This document shows, piece after piece, positions 8,964 to 18,700 of a DNA stretch of 64,000 nucleotides. Numbering within the stretch: position 1 is the stretch's first letter; the number at the start of each line of letters is the position of its first letter. The position numbers and the translations under genes were made by a program. Under the pieces are notes generated by a model. The model was not told where the DNA came from, made no database searches, and saw only the letters and a program-made list of their open reading frames with translations. Origin of the DNA: Massilia arenae (GTDB lineage Bacteria; Pseudomonadota; Gammaproteobacteria; Burkholderiales; Burkholderiaceae_D); NCBI RefSeq assembly GCF_008014745.1, contig NZ_VPFD01000008.1, positions 1 to 64,000 of the forward strand, given 5' to 3'.

Positions 8964-10734
8964 GCCGGTCGATGCCTACGAAACGCTGGTGCAGTTTTTG
9001 TACCGGGCCCCGATCGGCCTGGCCCAGACGACGCTCGACGGCACGGTCGAGATGCTCAATCCGATGGCCTCGAGCCTCCTGATGCCGCTCGCCACCGACG
9101 CCGGGTTGGACAACCTGTTCGACCTGCTGGCCCCGGTCGCGCCCCAGCTGCCGGCGATGGTCGAGGCCTTCATCGAACCTTCCGGCATGATCTGCGAAGG
9201 CCTGCGCCTGCCGGTCGGCGTGCAGCACGCCGCCAGCGGCTCGCTGCAGGTGCTGTCGCTGAACCTGACCAAGCTCGACCCCGAGCGCCTGATGGCGACC
9301 GTGGCCGACGCCACCTTCGAGGTCCAGCGCGAGCAGGAAATGCTGTCGCGGCGCCTGCGCAACGCCGCCCGCACCGACAGCCTGACCCGCATGCCCAACC
9401 GCGAGGCGGTGCGCGAAGAGCTGCAGCGCCTGCTCGCGCGGCCGCAGGACGGGCACGGCTTCGCTGTGCTCACGCTCAACTGCGACCGCTTCCGCCAACT
9501 CAACGACAGCCTGGGCCAGGCCGGCGGCGACCAGTTGCTGATGCATATGGCCGACCGACTGCGCGGCGCCCTGCGTCCGCCGGCCAGCGGATTCGAGCCC
9601 GCCGCGCGCAGCGGCCAGCTGGCGGCGCGCATCGGCGGCGACGAATTCGTGGTGGTGCTGGACGGCCTGCGCGCGCGCGCCGATGCCGAACGGGTGGCGC
9701 TGCGCCTGCTCGACGCCCTTGCCCACCCCTATGTGATCGGCGGCCACGAGATCGTGTGCAGCGCCAGCCTGGGCCTGGCCTGGGGGCCGGACGCGGCAGC
9801 GCTCGATGTGCACGATACGCACGGTGAGCACGATGCCGACAGCCTGCTGCGCGACGCCGGCATCGCCATGGTCGAGGCCAAGCGCGCCGGCGGCAATCGC
9901 CATGCGGTGTTCGAAGCCAGCATGCGCGAACGCGCCGCGCGCCGCGCCGACATCGAGGCCGACCTGCGCCAGGCGCTGGCCGAGGAACAGCTGTTCGTGG
10001 TCTACCAGCCAGTGGTGCGCCTGCTGCCGAACGGCGGCGTCGACCGCGCGGCCGGGGTCGAGGCCCTGGTGCGCTGGCGCCATCCGCAGCGCGGCGTCGT
10101 GCCGCCGATCGAGTTCATCCAGGTGGCCGAAGAGTGCGGCCTGATCGGCGCGCTGGGCGACTTCGTGCTGGCGCGCGCCTGCCGCGACTTCATGGACTGG
10201 CAGGCGCGTCTCGGCGACGCGGCGCCGCGCCTGATGGCAGTGAACCTGTCGCGCGCCCAGCTCGGCCAACCCGGCTGGATCGACAGCGTCGCCGCCGTGC
10301 TGCGCACGAGCGGCATGCCGCCGGCCAGCCTGCAGCTCGAAGTCACCGAAAGCCTCGCGGCCCAGGACCAGGACACGCAAGTGCGCCTGCACGAGCTGAA
10401 GGCGCTCGGCGTCAAGCTCGCGCTGGACGACTTTGGTACCGGCTACTCGTCGCTGTCGAGCCTGCATCTACTGCCGGTGGACACGGTCAAGATCGACCGC
10501 TCCTTCGTGTGCCAGGCCGACACCAGCTTCCACCACCGCGTGCTGATCGAGGCGACCGTGAAGGTGGCCCAGAGCCTGGGCATGACCACCGTGGCCGAAG
10601 GCATCGAGACCCGCTCGCAACTGGACGTGGTGCGCGACCAGCGCTGCGACAAGGTGCAGGGATATTATTTCAGCCGGCCCTTGCCGGCGCAGGAGCTGCT
10701 CGACTGGCTGCTACAAGAAACGGCGGCGTCCTGA
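8953..10734 (+). CDS. PAS-GGDEF-EAL protein (c-di-GMP turnover)
   Basis: A 593-residue cytoplasmic protein: a PAS-like domain (about 10-120), GGDEF (about 145-320) and EAL (about 335-585). The GGDEF motif itself is intact (about 228-232), but the metal-site segment reads LNCDRFRQLND, with Asn for the first Asp, and the I-site position reads RSGQ, not RxxD. Cyclase activity may therefore be weak or absent. The EAL domain keeps EALVRWRHP (about 370) and DDFGTGYSS, so phosphodiesterase activity is likely. The gene overlaps the double-PAS gene by 11 bp and has AGGAGA 7 nt before its ATG. Likely role: converting a PAS-sensed signal into lower c-di-GMP. Confidence 0.93.
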   Translation: MQHEPVDAYETLVQFLYRAPIGLAQTTLDGTVEMLNPMASSLLMPLATDAGLDNLFDLLAPVAPQLPAMVEAFIEPSGMICEGLRLPVGVQHAASGSLQVLSLNLTKLDPERLMATVADATFEVQREQEMLSRRLRNAARTDSLTRMPNREAVREELQRLLARPQDGHGFAVLTLNCDRFRQLNDSLGQAGGDQLLMHMADRLRGALRPPASGFEPAARSGQLAARIGGDEFVVVLDGLRARADAERVALRLLDALAHPYVIGGHEIVCSASLGLAWGPDAAALDVHDTHGEHDADSLLRDAGIAMVEAKRAGGNRHAVFEASMRERAARRADIEADLRQALAEEQLFVVYQPVVRLLPNGGVDRAAGVEALVRWRHPQRGVVPPIEFIQVAEECGLIGALGDFVLARACRDFMDWQARLGDAAPRLMAVNLSRAQLGQPGWIDSVAAVLRTSGMPPASLQLEVTESLAAQDQDTQVRLHELKALGVKLALDDFGTGYSSLSSLHLLPVDTVKIDRSFVCQADTSFHHRVLIEATVKVAQSLGMTTVAEGIETRSQLDVVRDQRCDKVQGYYFSRPLPAQELLDWLLQETAAS

Positions 10735-10851
10735 TGCTGTTACTGACGCCTTACCAAGGTGAAATCCTACACGGGTAACCGATGTGTTCCTATTCTCGCA
10801 AGCTCATTCCGTTGCGAAACTGAAAACACTCAAGAAACCAAGGAGAACACC

Positions 10852-11115
10852 ATGAAACGCACCGTTCAAAGCGCAGTTCTCGCTGGCATGATGGCTTTTG
10901 GCCTGGCTGCCTGCAACACCACCGACACCACCACCGATTCGATGAGCGGCTCGAGCGCCACCGGCTCGACCATCGGCAGCGGCGTGCAAACGCCAAGCAC
11001 CACCGGCGGCACCAACAGCTGGAACGCCGGCGCCAACGGCGCCAGCGGCGTGAATGCCGCATCGGGCACCACCAGCAATAACGAGCAGACCACCGACACC
11101 CCGGTCAGCCGCTGA
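10852..11115 (+). CDS. Small Ser/Thr/Gly-rich lipoprotein (copy 1)
   Basis: An 87-residue predicted lipoprotein. The signal peptide ends in the lipobox FGLAAC (Cys21). The mature part is low-complexity, rich in Thr, Ser, Gly and Asn, and probably disordered. AAGGAG lies before the ATG. It is paralogous to the next gene: both begin MK followed by a hydrophobic stretch and share AACNTTDTT after the lipobox. The family is not recognised; the product is most likely attached to the inner or outer membrane. The gene starts 117 bp after the GGDEF-EAL gene and probably has its own promoter. Confidence 0.75.
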   Translation: MKRTVQSAVLAGMMAFGLAACNTTDTTTDSMSGSSATGSTIGSGVQTPSTTGGTNSWNAGANGASGVNAASGTTSNNEQTTDTPVSR

Positions 11116-11137
11116 CCCGGGTTGAATACCGTTGCGG

Positions 11138-11162
11138 CCAGGTTCACTATAGGTGAGCCTGG
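11138..11162 (+). other. Hairpin between the two lipoprotein genes
   Basis: A 10-bp stem with one G-U pair (11138-11147 with 11153-11162) and a 5-nt loop, 22 bp after the first lipoprotein stop. No U-tract follows, so it may be an RNA-stabilising or weak termination structure. Confidence 0.45.
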
Positions 11163-11249
11163 TCCTACAGGTATTGACGTTCTCTTCCTATTTCATGCGT
11201 ATGGCTGACCTCGCATGATGCCCTTACTTACCAATCAAGGAGAACCACG

Positions 11250-11516
11250 ATGAAGAAGCTCCAGACTGTTCTGCTGGGCAGCATGATGGCCTTTGCCCTG
11301 GCCGCATGTAACACCACCGACACCACCGGCACCACCAGCGGCTCGTCCTCGGTTGGCGCGGCGCAAGCCGGCTCGACCGGCAACCCGACCGTCGATGCGC
11401 AAATGGGCATCAGCCCGAACGACGCGAAAAACACCGGCCCGGCCAACGCCACCGGCAGTGCCTCCACCCCGACCAATACCGGCCACACCACGACCGGCTC
11501 GAACAACGGCCAGTAA
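11250..11516 (+). CDS. Small Ser/Thr/Gly-rich lipoprotein (copy 2)
   Basis: An 88-residue predicted lipoprotein and tandem paralogue of the previous gene. The lipobox is FALAAC, followed by NTTDTTGTTSGSSS. The rest is low-complexity and Thr/Gly/Asn-rich with no recognisable domain. AAGGAG lies 8 nt before the ATG, and a clear terminator follows at 11531. The divergence of the two tails suggests an old duplication. Function unknown. Confidence 0.75.
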   Translation: MKKLQTVLLGSMMAFALAACNTTDTTGTTSGSSSVGAAQAGSTGNPTVDAQMGISPNDAKNTGPANATGSASTPTNTGHTTTGSNNGQ

Positions 11517-11530
11517 GAGGTGAAACAGCC

Positions 11531-11565
11531 ACGGCCCGGCGCCGCGCGAGCGGCAGCCGGGCCGT
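11531..11565 (+). terminator. Rho-independent terminator
   Basis: A perfect 10-bp GC-rich stem (11531-11540 with 11556-11565), a 15-nt loop and a short T-containing tail, 14 bp past the second lipoprotein stop. Confidence 0.65.
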
Positions 11566-11613
11566 TTGTCATTCACGGTAGAATGGACAAATGCCCTCGC
11601 CACTGAACTTCGC

Positions 11614-12597
11614 ATGCCCATGAAACGCTGGCTCGCCCGCCTGTTCGGCACGCGCGAAGCGGGACGTCCCGCCGCCGCTCCATCCGGCGCCACCAGCGAC
11701 CGTCCCGCCGCCGAGGATGCCTCACTGGCGGACCTCGACCTCGATCTCGCTTTTTTCCACTGGCTGGCCGGCCCGCACGTGCTAGGCAAGCCCGCCCCCG
11801 ACGGTCCGGTGCTCGATGAGCTGGGGCGCCTGGCGCGCGATCCGGACGACGCGGCGGCGCTGGTGCCGCGGGTGCCTGCCGTGATTCCGCAACTGCTGCG
11901 CAGCCTGCGCGAGGACGACACCGGCGCCGGCGCGCTGGCGCGCCAGGTGGCCCAGGACCCGGTGCTGGTCGCCGAAGTGATCCGCGAGGTCAACAGCCCC
12001 TACTACCAGCCCGCGTCCCCGATCCGCAATCTCGAAGGGGCGGTGCTGCTGCTCGGGCAGAACGGCTTGCGCATGTTGCTGGCGCGGGTCGCCTTCCGTC
12101 CGATCATCAGCCAGCAGGCCGGCCCGCTGGCGCGGTTGATTGCGCCGCCGCTGTGGCGCCAGTCCGAACTGTGCGCGCAGGCGGCCAGTATGCTGGCGCC
12201 CCGAAACAAGGCCGATCCCTTCGAGGCATACCTGGCGGGCCTGCTGCACAATGTCGGGCTGGTAGTGGCCTTCCGCGTGGTCGAGCAGCTGGTGCCGCCG
12301 GGCGCCCTGCCTGACGGCGACGCCTTCGGCTCGCGCCTGGTGGCGGCGGCGCGCCTGATCTCGGCCCGTATCGCCGACGCGTGGGAACTGCCGCCGCCGA
12401 TCGGCCACGCGATCGCGCACCTGGGCGATGCCGGCGCCCTGCCGACCCTGCTGCAGGACGCCGACCGGCTGGCCAAGCTGCAGATGCTGGCCACGGGCGG
12501 CCAGCCCCTGTTCGTGCGCGCCGTGCTGGCGCTGCCGCCCGAGGCGCGGCAAGTCTACGACAGCCTGCTTGAACAATCCGACCGACAGGACGCCTGA
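11614..12597 (+). CDS. HDOD domain protein
   Basis: A 327-residue protein with an HDOD domain (about 85-280): a degenerate HD-type hydrolase fold that usually serves in signalling. The central segment VAEVIREVNSPYY and the following LEGAVLLLGQNGLRMLL are characteristic. The LLHNVGL segment stands where metal-binding HD residues would be, so enzymatic activity is unlikely. The ATG at 11614 is used; one two codons later is equally possible. The stop TGA abuts the ATG of the 5'-nucleotidase gene directly, so the two genes form an operon. HDOD proteins often work with c-di-GMP networks, which fits the upstream neighbours, but no partner is proven. Confidence 0.88.
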   Translation: MPMKRWLARLFGTREAGRPAAAPSGATSDRPAAEDASLADLDLDLAFFHWLAGPHVLGKPAPDGPVLDELGRLARDPDDAAALVPRVPAVIPQLLRSLREDDTGAGALARQVAQDPVLVAEVIREVNSPYYQPASPIRNLEGAVLLLGQNGLRMLLARVAFRPIISQQAGPLARLIAPPLWRQSELCAQAASMLAPRNKADPFEAYLAGLLHNVGLVVAFRVVEQLVPPGALPDGDAFGSRLVAAARLISARIADAWELPPPIGHAIAHLGDAGALPTLLQDADRLAKLQMLATGGQPLFVRAVLALPPEARQVYDSLLEQSDRQDA

Positions 12598-13596
12598 ATG
12601 CCGTTTCCCATCGAAGAAAAACTCGTGATCGGCGTCGCCTCCAGCGCGCTGTTCGACCTGTCCGAATCGCACCAGGTCTACCTCGAGCATGGCCCCGACG
12701 AGTACCGCGCCTACCAGGAACGCCAGCGCGACGTCGTGCTCGCCCGCGGCGTGGCCTTTCCCTTCATCCGGCGCTTCCTCAGCATCAACAAGTGCTTTGC
12801 GCAGCAGGCGCCGGTCGAAGTCGTCCTGTTCTCGCGCAACTCGCCCGAAACGGGGTTGCGCGTAATGCGCTCGATCGCCCACTACGGCCTCGATATCTCG
12901 CGCGCGGTGTTCATGACCGGAAAATCGCCCTATCCCTACCTGCCGGCCTTCAACGCCGCGCTGTTCCTGAGCGCGAACGAGGAAGACGTCAAGAGCGCGA
13001 TCGACGTCGACTATCCGGCCGGCCTCGTGCTGCCTTCGCGCATCGCCGACGAGGAAGACGATATCGAGCTGCGGGTGGCCTTCGACTTCGACGGCGTGCT
13101 GGCCGACGACGAATCCGAGACGGTCTTCAAGCGCGACGGCCTGGGAGAATTCCACGCCCACGAGACGCTGCACATGGCGCGTCCTCACCAGCCCGGCCCA
13201 CTGGCCGGGATGTTCCGCAAGCTGGCCATGCTGCAGCAACTCGAAAACCAGGCCGAGCGCGACGACCCTGGCTACCGCCGCATCGTGCGCATCGCCATCA
13301 TCACGGCGCGCAGCGCGCCCGCGCACGAGCGCGTCGTCACCACGCTGGGCAGCTGGGGCGTCTCGGCCGACGAGACCTTCTTTTTGGGCGGAATGGACAA
13401 GAGCCGCGTGCTGTCGGTGTTCAAGCCGCACATCTTCTTCGACGACCAGCTCACCCACCTCACCTCCGGCCCGGGCGGCACGATCCCGATGGTGCACGTG
13501 CCCTTCGGGGTCGCCAACCGGCGCGCGGCCGATGCAGGGCCAGGCGTGACTACAGGCGCGGCAACGCCATCAAACGATCCAGCTCCGGCTGCATAG
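12598..13596 (+). CDS. Cytosolic 5'-nucleotidase (NT5C1-like)
   Basis: A 332-residue HAD-type 5'-nucleotidase of the family that hydrolyses nucleoside monophosphates. Seen in the sequence: the N-terminal LVIGVASSALFDLSES, then VEVVLFSRNSPETGLR, the HAD-like VAFDFDGVLADDESE (about 160-174) and a late GGMDKSRVL...FFDDQ segment. The last 30 residues are low-complexity (Ala, Pro, Thr) and overlap the convergent SGNH gene by 47 bp. It starts directly after the HDOD stop. The cellular substrate (AMP, IMP or other) cannot be told from sequence. Confidence 0.88.
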   Translation: MPFPIEEKLVIGVASSALFDLSESHQVYLEHGPDEYRAYQERQRDVVLARGVAFPFIRRFLSINKCFAQQAPVEVVLFSRNSPETGLRVMRSIAHYGLDISRAVFMTGKSPYPYLPAFNAALFLSANEEDVKSAIDVDYPAGLVLPSRIADEEDDIELRVAFDFDGVLADDESETVFKRDGLGEFHAHETLHMARPHQPGPLAGMFRKLAMLQQLENQAERDDPGYRRIVRIAIITARSAPAHERVVTTLGSWGVSADETFFLGGMDKSRVLSVFKPHIFFDDQLTHLTSGPGGTIPMVHVPFGVANRRAADAGPGVTTGAATPSNDPAPAA

Positions 13597-14869
13597 CTTT
13601 GGCCCAGATGGCGTAGCCGGCTTCGTTCGGGTGCAGCCAGTCCGGCATCAGGTTCGCCGGCAGGCTGCCGTCAGTCCTCAGGAAAGCCTTGTTCACATCC
13701 AGGAAGAACACGCGACGCCCGTCGGCCAGCGCCGGCAGGCGCGCGTTGACCTGCTCATTCAGGCGGCGCAGCGGACCGTCGGCCGCCGCATCGCGCGGGA
13801 AGATCGCCAGCAGCAGGATGCGGGTGCGTGGCAGGCGCGCCTTGAGTTCGTCGAGATTGCGTTCGATGCCGGCCGCCGTGATGGCGGGGAAGTCGCGCCG
13901 ATGCCCGGTATTGTTGGTGCCGATCAGCAGCACCGCCACCTTCGGGTCGATGCCGTCCACCTCGCCGTGCCGCAGGCGCCACAGCACGTTCTCGGTGCGG
14001 TCGCCGCCGAAACCCAGCGCCAGCGCATGATGGCGCGCGTAATGCTGCTGCCACACCTGCGCGCCCTCCTTTTCCCAGCCCTGGGTGATCGAATCGCCGA
14101 TGAAGACCAGTTGCGGGCTGCGGCCTTCGGCGACCATTTGCCTGGCCTCTTCCAGTTTCTGCCGGTGGCGCGGCAGCCACCAGGAAGTCGACCACGATTC
14201 GTTGAGCGTGCCGGGCGTGACGGCCACCGTGCGCCAGTCGGGGCAAGGCGTATTGGGCGCGCCGCCCTGCGAGAACGCCACGTTGGCGATGGCGACCTGG
14301 CCGCTGCCCGTGCCTTCGAGCGTGAAGGGCCGCGTCACGGCGCCAAAATCGTCGCCATCGCGTGCGAAGCACGACATCGACAGCACGATGCGCTGCCAGC
14401 CCTTGCCCTCGGCGGCGCGTCCCGGCAATACGTAGGAGACGTGGCGCTCGCAATCGTCGCCGCAGCCGACCCGGAACAGGATTCCGCCCTTGTCCAGCGC
14501 ATCGACCTTGAGATCGAAGGCCAGCGTGCCGGCCGCCAGGTAGGGGCGCAGGTCGAACGACGGACCGGACAAACGCACGCCGCTCTTCCAGATCCTATCC
14601 CAGCGCAGGGTCAAGGCTTCGCGACCGTCCTGCCCTGCGCTGCGCGCCAGCTCGATCGCGCTGCCGGGGAATTTGGCGCGGATGCCGGCATCGGCGTCGA
14701 CGCGCTCGCCGATGAGAACGTGCTCGGTATCGGGAGCGATCGCCGCTACGGTCACACCCTGGCGCGGCGCGCCGTCGAACAGGACCAGGTCGACGGGTGG
14801 CGCAGCATGCACCAGGGCGGGCAGCATGGATGCGATCGATAGGGATAAGGCGGCCAGGCCTGCGCGCAT
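13550..14869 (-). CDS. Secreted SGNH/GDSL esterase with N-terminal sugar-binding-like domain
   Basis: A 439-residue protein with a signal peptide (about 1-22, ending VHAAP). Residues about 45-200 resemble the galactose-binding-like C-terminal domain of family 3 glucosidases, with a paired-Cys segment CGDDCERH. The catalytic SGNH part (about 240-435) has FIGDSITQGW (Ser), GFGGDRTENV, LLIGTNNTGHR (Asn) and the DWLHPNEAGY Asp-His pair, like the PAF-acetylhydrolase-type subgroup. It probably deacetylates or de-esterifies an extracellular polysaccharide. GGAG lies before the ATG. The 3' end overlaps the 5'-nucleotidase gene by 47 bp in the convergent orientation. Confidence 0.87.
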   Translation of the reverse strand: MRAGLAALSLSIASMLPALVHAAPPVDLVLFDGAPRQGVTVAAIAPDTEHVLIGERVDADAGIRAKFPGSAIELARSAGQDGREALTLRWDRIWKSGVRLSGPSFDLRPYLAAGTLAFDLKVDALDKGGILFRVGCGDDCERHVSYVLPGRAAEGKGWQRIVLSMSCFARDGDDFGAVTRPFTLEGTGSGQVAIANVAFSQGGAPNTPCPDWRTVAVTPGTLNESWSTSWWLPRHRQKLEEARQMVAEGRSPQLVFIGDSITQGWEKEGAQVWQQHYARHHALALGFGGDRTENVLWRLRHGEVDGIDPKVAVLLIGTNNTGHRRDFPAITAAGIERNLDELKARLPRTRILLLAIFPRDAAADGPLRRLNEQVNARLPALADGRRVFFLDVNKAFLRTDGSLPANLMPDWLHPNEAGYAIWAKAMQPELDRLMALPRL

Positions 14870-14944
14870 GGGTGTCTCCTGTCTTTATCATGTGGAAACA
14901 GGATCATGCGCGAGTTTCAGCCCGACCACAACCATTCGACTTCT

Positions 14945-15616
14945 TCAGGCACGGCAGACCCAGCCCCGGAACACCCCGCCCACATAAAACAGCTCGATAT
15001 CGTCAAAACCGGCCTCGCGCAGCAGGGCTTCGTCGTCCTGCGGCGCCAGCACCGACAGGCTGGCCTCGATACCTTCGCGCCGCTGGCGCGCCATCTCCGG
15101 CGCCACCCCGCCGGCCACCGCGAAGGCTTCGTCGCGCGCCATCCAGCGTGCGCGTTCTTCGGCCCCACCGGTGACGCTCATGTGCATGACAACGAAGGGG
15201 CTGCCGGGCTTCAGGCGCGCATGCATCGCACCCAGCGCATGACGGCGCTCGTCCGGCGGCATGAAGTGCATGGTCAGCAGGCAGGCCGCCGCGTCGAACG
15301 GGCCTGGCGGCGCGGCGTCGACATAGCCCTGGTGCAGCCGCACCCGGTCGCCGTGCGCCGCGACCAGTTGCCGCGCCAGGTCGAGCATCGCGGCCGATGG
15401 GTCGACGCCATCGAAGGTCCACCGCGGCTGGCCGTCCGCGAAGGCCTTCAGTTCCAGGCCGCCGCCGGCGCCCAGCACCAGCACCCGCGCGTCAAACGGC
15501 GCGCGCTCGGCCAGCAATACCCGCGCCATGCGCTGCATGTCGGCGAAGCCGGGGACGAATTTCGGCGGGCCCTCGTGGTAGCGCGCCACCATGGCCGGAT
15601 CGTGAAAATGGGACAT
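14945..15616 (-). CDS. Class I SAM-dependent methyltransferase
   Basis: A 223-residue Rossmann-fold methyltransferase. Motif I is VLVLGAGGGLELKAF (about 45-59), followed by FDGVDPSAAMLDLA (motif II) and FDAAACLLTMHFM (motif IV region). The substrate is unknown; the order of motifs resembles small-molecule (UbiE-type) methyltransferases. AGGAA lies before the ATG at 15616. It is divergent from mfd, with 133 bp between the two starts. Nothing recognisable lies in 14870-14944 between it and the SGNH gene. Confidence 0.88.
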   Translation of the reverse strand: MSHFHDPAMVARYHEGPPKFVPGFADMQRMARVLLAERAPFDARVLVLGAGGGLELKAFADGQPRWTFDGVDPSAAMLDLARQLVAAHGDRVRLHQGYVDAAPPGPFDAAACLLTMHFMPPDERRHALGAMHARLKPGSPFVVMHMSVTGGAEERARWMARDEAFAVAGGVAPEMARQRREGIEASLSVLAPQDDEALLREAGFDDIELFYVGGVFRGWVCRA

Positions 15617-15705
15617 CGGATTCCTCGTCGGAGTTTATTCGTAACTTAGAATATTACGTATACGGATGCGATGCAAGCGTCAGGGCGGCCTGGTGCGCCT
15701 TCGTC

Positions 15706-15711
15706 TATAAT
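15706..15711 (+). promoter_or_regulatory. Possible -10 element for mfd
   Basis: A perfect TATAAT hexamer 38 bp before the mfd ATG, in the divergent region shared with the methyltransferase gene. A -35 match at proper spacing is not evident. Confidence 0.4.
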
Positions 15712-15749
15712 TAACGCCTACTTTTGACGCGAACGTAACAGCACGCTGC

Positions 15750-18700
15750 ATGCCTTTCGATCTCAAGAAACACCTCCCCAAACCAGGCCAGCGTTTCGTG
15801 CTGCCGCTGGCGCATGGCTCGTCCGATGCGTATGCCCTCGCCACCGCCGCGCTGGCCCTGAAGGCCAACGGCCAGATGCTCACCGTCGTCGTCGCCAATG
15901 CGAGCGACGGCCAGCGCCTGCTCGACGAAATCCCCTGGTTTGCGGACGGCAAGCTGTCCTGCCACCTGCTGCCCGACTGGGAAACGCTGCCCTACGACGC
16001 GTTCTCGCCGCACCAGGACCTGGTGTCGGAACGACTGGCCACCCTGCATGAGATCCGCAACGGCCAGTGCGACGTGCTGGTGGTGCCGGCCACCACGGCG
16101 CTGGTGCGCCTGGCGCCGCCGTCCTTCCTGGCCGCCTACACCTTCTTCTTCCGCCAGGGCGAACGGCTGGACGAAGCCAGGCTGAAGGCCCAGCTGACGC
16201 TGGCCGGCTATACGCACGTCTCGCAGGTGATGTCGCCCGGAGAATATTCGGTGCGCGGCGGCCTGATCGACCTGTTCCCGATGGGTTCCGTACTGCCCTA
16301 CCGTCTCGACCTGTTCGGCGACGACATCGAATCGATCCGGACGTTTGACGCCGATACCCAGCGCTCGCTCTACCCGGTCAAGGAGGTGCGCCTGCTCCCG
16401 GGACGCGAATTCCCGATGGACGACGCGGCCCGCACCGCCTTCCGCGGCCGCTGGCGCGAGCGTTTCGAGGGCGATCCCACCCGCTCGCCGATCTACCGCG
16501 ACATCGGCAACGGCATCGCCTCGGCCGGCATCGAATACTACCTGCCGCTGTTCTTCGAAGAGACGGCCAACCTGTTCAACTACCTGCCCGACGAATCGCC
16601 GGTGGCCCTGGTGGGCGATATCGACGGGGCGATCCAGCGCTTCTGGCTCGACACCGAGTCGCGCTACCGCTTCCTGAAGAGCGACCGCGAACGGCCGATC
16701 CTGGAACCGCAGGAGCTGTTCCTCGGCGCCGAGCAGTTCTTCACCTGCATCAAGCCGCACGGCCGCTGGAATATCGCGCGCGACCCTGCTGCGCCGGCAT
16801 CGGAACTGTCGGCGCCGATCCCCGACATCGCCGTCAACCGCCGCCTGGACGACCCGCTGACCAATCTGCGCGCCTACCTGCAGCGCAGCGACACGCGCGT
16901 GATGATCTGCGCCGATTCGGCCGGCCGCCGCGAGACCTTGCAGCAGTACTTCGGCGAATACAAGCTCGATCTGACTCCGGTGGAGGGCTTCGAGGGCTTC
17001 CGCCAGAGCGACGCCAGGCTGGCGCTGGGCGTGGCGCCGCTGCAGGCGGGCTTCGAACTGCTCGACACCGAATCGGGCCATCTGGTCTTCATTACCGAGA
17101 CCGAGCTGTATGCGGGTTCGGGCCGGCGCGCCGGCAAGAAGAAGCAGGAAGCGACCAGCCAGGTCGAGTCGATGGTGCGCGACCTGTCGGAGCTCAAGAT
17201 CGGCGATCCGGTGGTCCACATCAACCATGGCATCGGCCGCTACATGGGCCTGACGAGCATGGACTTGGGCGAAGGCGAGACCGAGTTCCTGCACCTGGAA
17301 TATGCCAAGGACACCAAGCTCTACGTGCCGGTCTCGCAGCTGCACGTGATCTCGCGTTATTCCGGCACTTCGCCCGAGGACGCGCCGCTCCACTCGCTCG
17401 GCTCGGGCCAGTGGGAAAAGGCCAAGCGCAAGGCCGCCGAGCAGGTGCGCGACACCGCCGCCGAGCTGCTGAACCTGTACGCGCGGCGCGCGGCGCGCCA
17501 GGGCCACGCCTTCGAATACTCGAACATCGACTACGAGAACTTCGCCCAGAGCTTCGGCTTCGACGAGACGCCGGACCAGGCCGAAGCCATCCATAACGTG
17601 ATCAAGGACATGACCTCGGGCCGGCCGATGGACCGCCTGGTGTGCGGCGACGTCGGCTTCGGCAAGACCGAAGTCGCGCTGCGCGCCGCCTTCATCGCCG
17701 TCATGGGCGGCAAGCAGGTCGCGATCCTGGCCCCGACCACCCTGCTGGCCGAGCAGCACGCCCAGACCTTCGCCGACCGCTTCGCCGACTGGCCGGTCAA
17801 GATCGCCGAGCTGTCGCGCTTTCGCACCGGCAAGGAGATCAATAACGCGATCAAGGGCATGGCCGACGGCACGCTCGATATCGTGATCGGCACCCATAAA
17901 CTGCTGTCGCCGGACGTGAAATTCACGCGCCTGGGGCTGGTGATCATCGACGAGGAACACCGCTTCGGCGTGCGCCAGAAAGAAGCGTTGAAAGCCCTGC
18001 GCGCCGAGGTCGACGTGCTGACCCTGACCGCGACGCCAATCCCGCGTACGCTGGGCATGGCGCTGGAAGGCCTGCGCGATTTTTCGATCATCGCCACCGC
18101 GCCGCAAAAGCGCCTGGCGATCAAGACGTTCGTGCGCAGCGAAGACGGTTCGATCATCCGCGAAGCCTGCCTGCGCGAACTGAAACGCGGCGGCCAGATC
18201 TACTTCCTGCACAACGAAGTCGACACGATCGAGAACCGCCGCGCCATGCTGCAGGAACTGCTGCCCGAGGCGCGCATCGGCGTGGCCCACGGCCAGATGC
18301 ACGAGCGCGACCTCGAGAAGGTGATGCGCGACTTCGTGGCCCAGCGCTTCAACATCCTGCTGTGCACGACCATCATCGAGACCGGCATCGACGTGCCGAC
18401 CGCGAACACGATCATCATGCACCGCGCCGACAAGTTCGGCCTGGCCCAGCTGCACCAGTTGCGCGGCCGCGTTGGCCGTTCGCACCACCAGGCCTATGCC
18501 TACCTGATGGTGAACGACGTGTCGAACCTGACCAAGCAGTCGCAGCGCCGCCTGGACGCGATCCAGCAGATGGAGGAACTGGGCAGCGGCTTCTATCTGG
18601 CCATGCACGACCTGGAAATCCGCGGCGCCGGCGAGGTGCTGGGCGATAACCAGTCGGGCGAGATGCTCGAGATCGGCTTCCAGCTGTATTCCGACATGCT

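Noticed and set aside
11614..12597. HDOD protein as an active HD-type phosphodiesterase
   Set aside because: The metal-binding HD residues expected for activity are not evident; HDOD members are generally non-catalytic.
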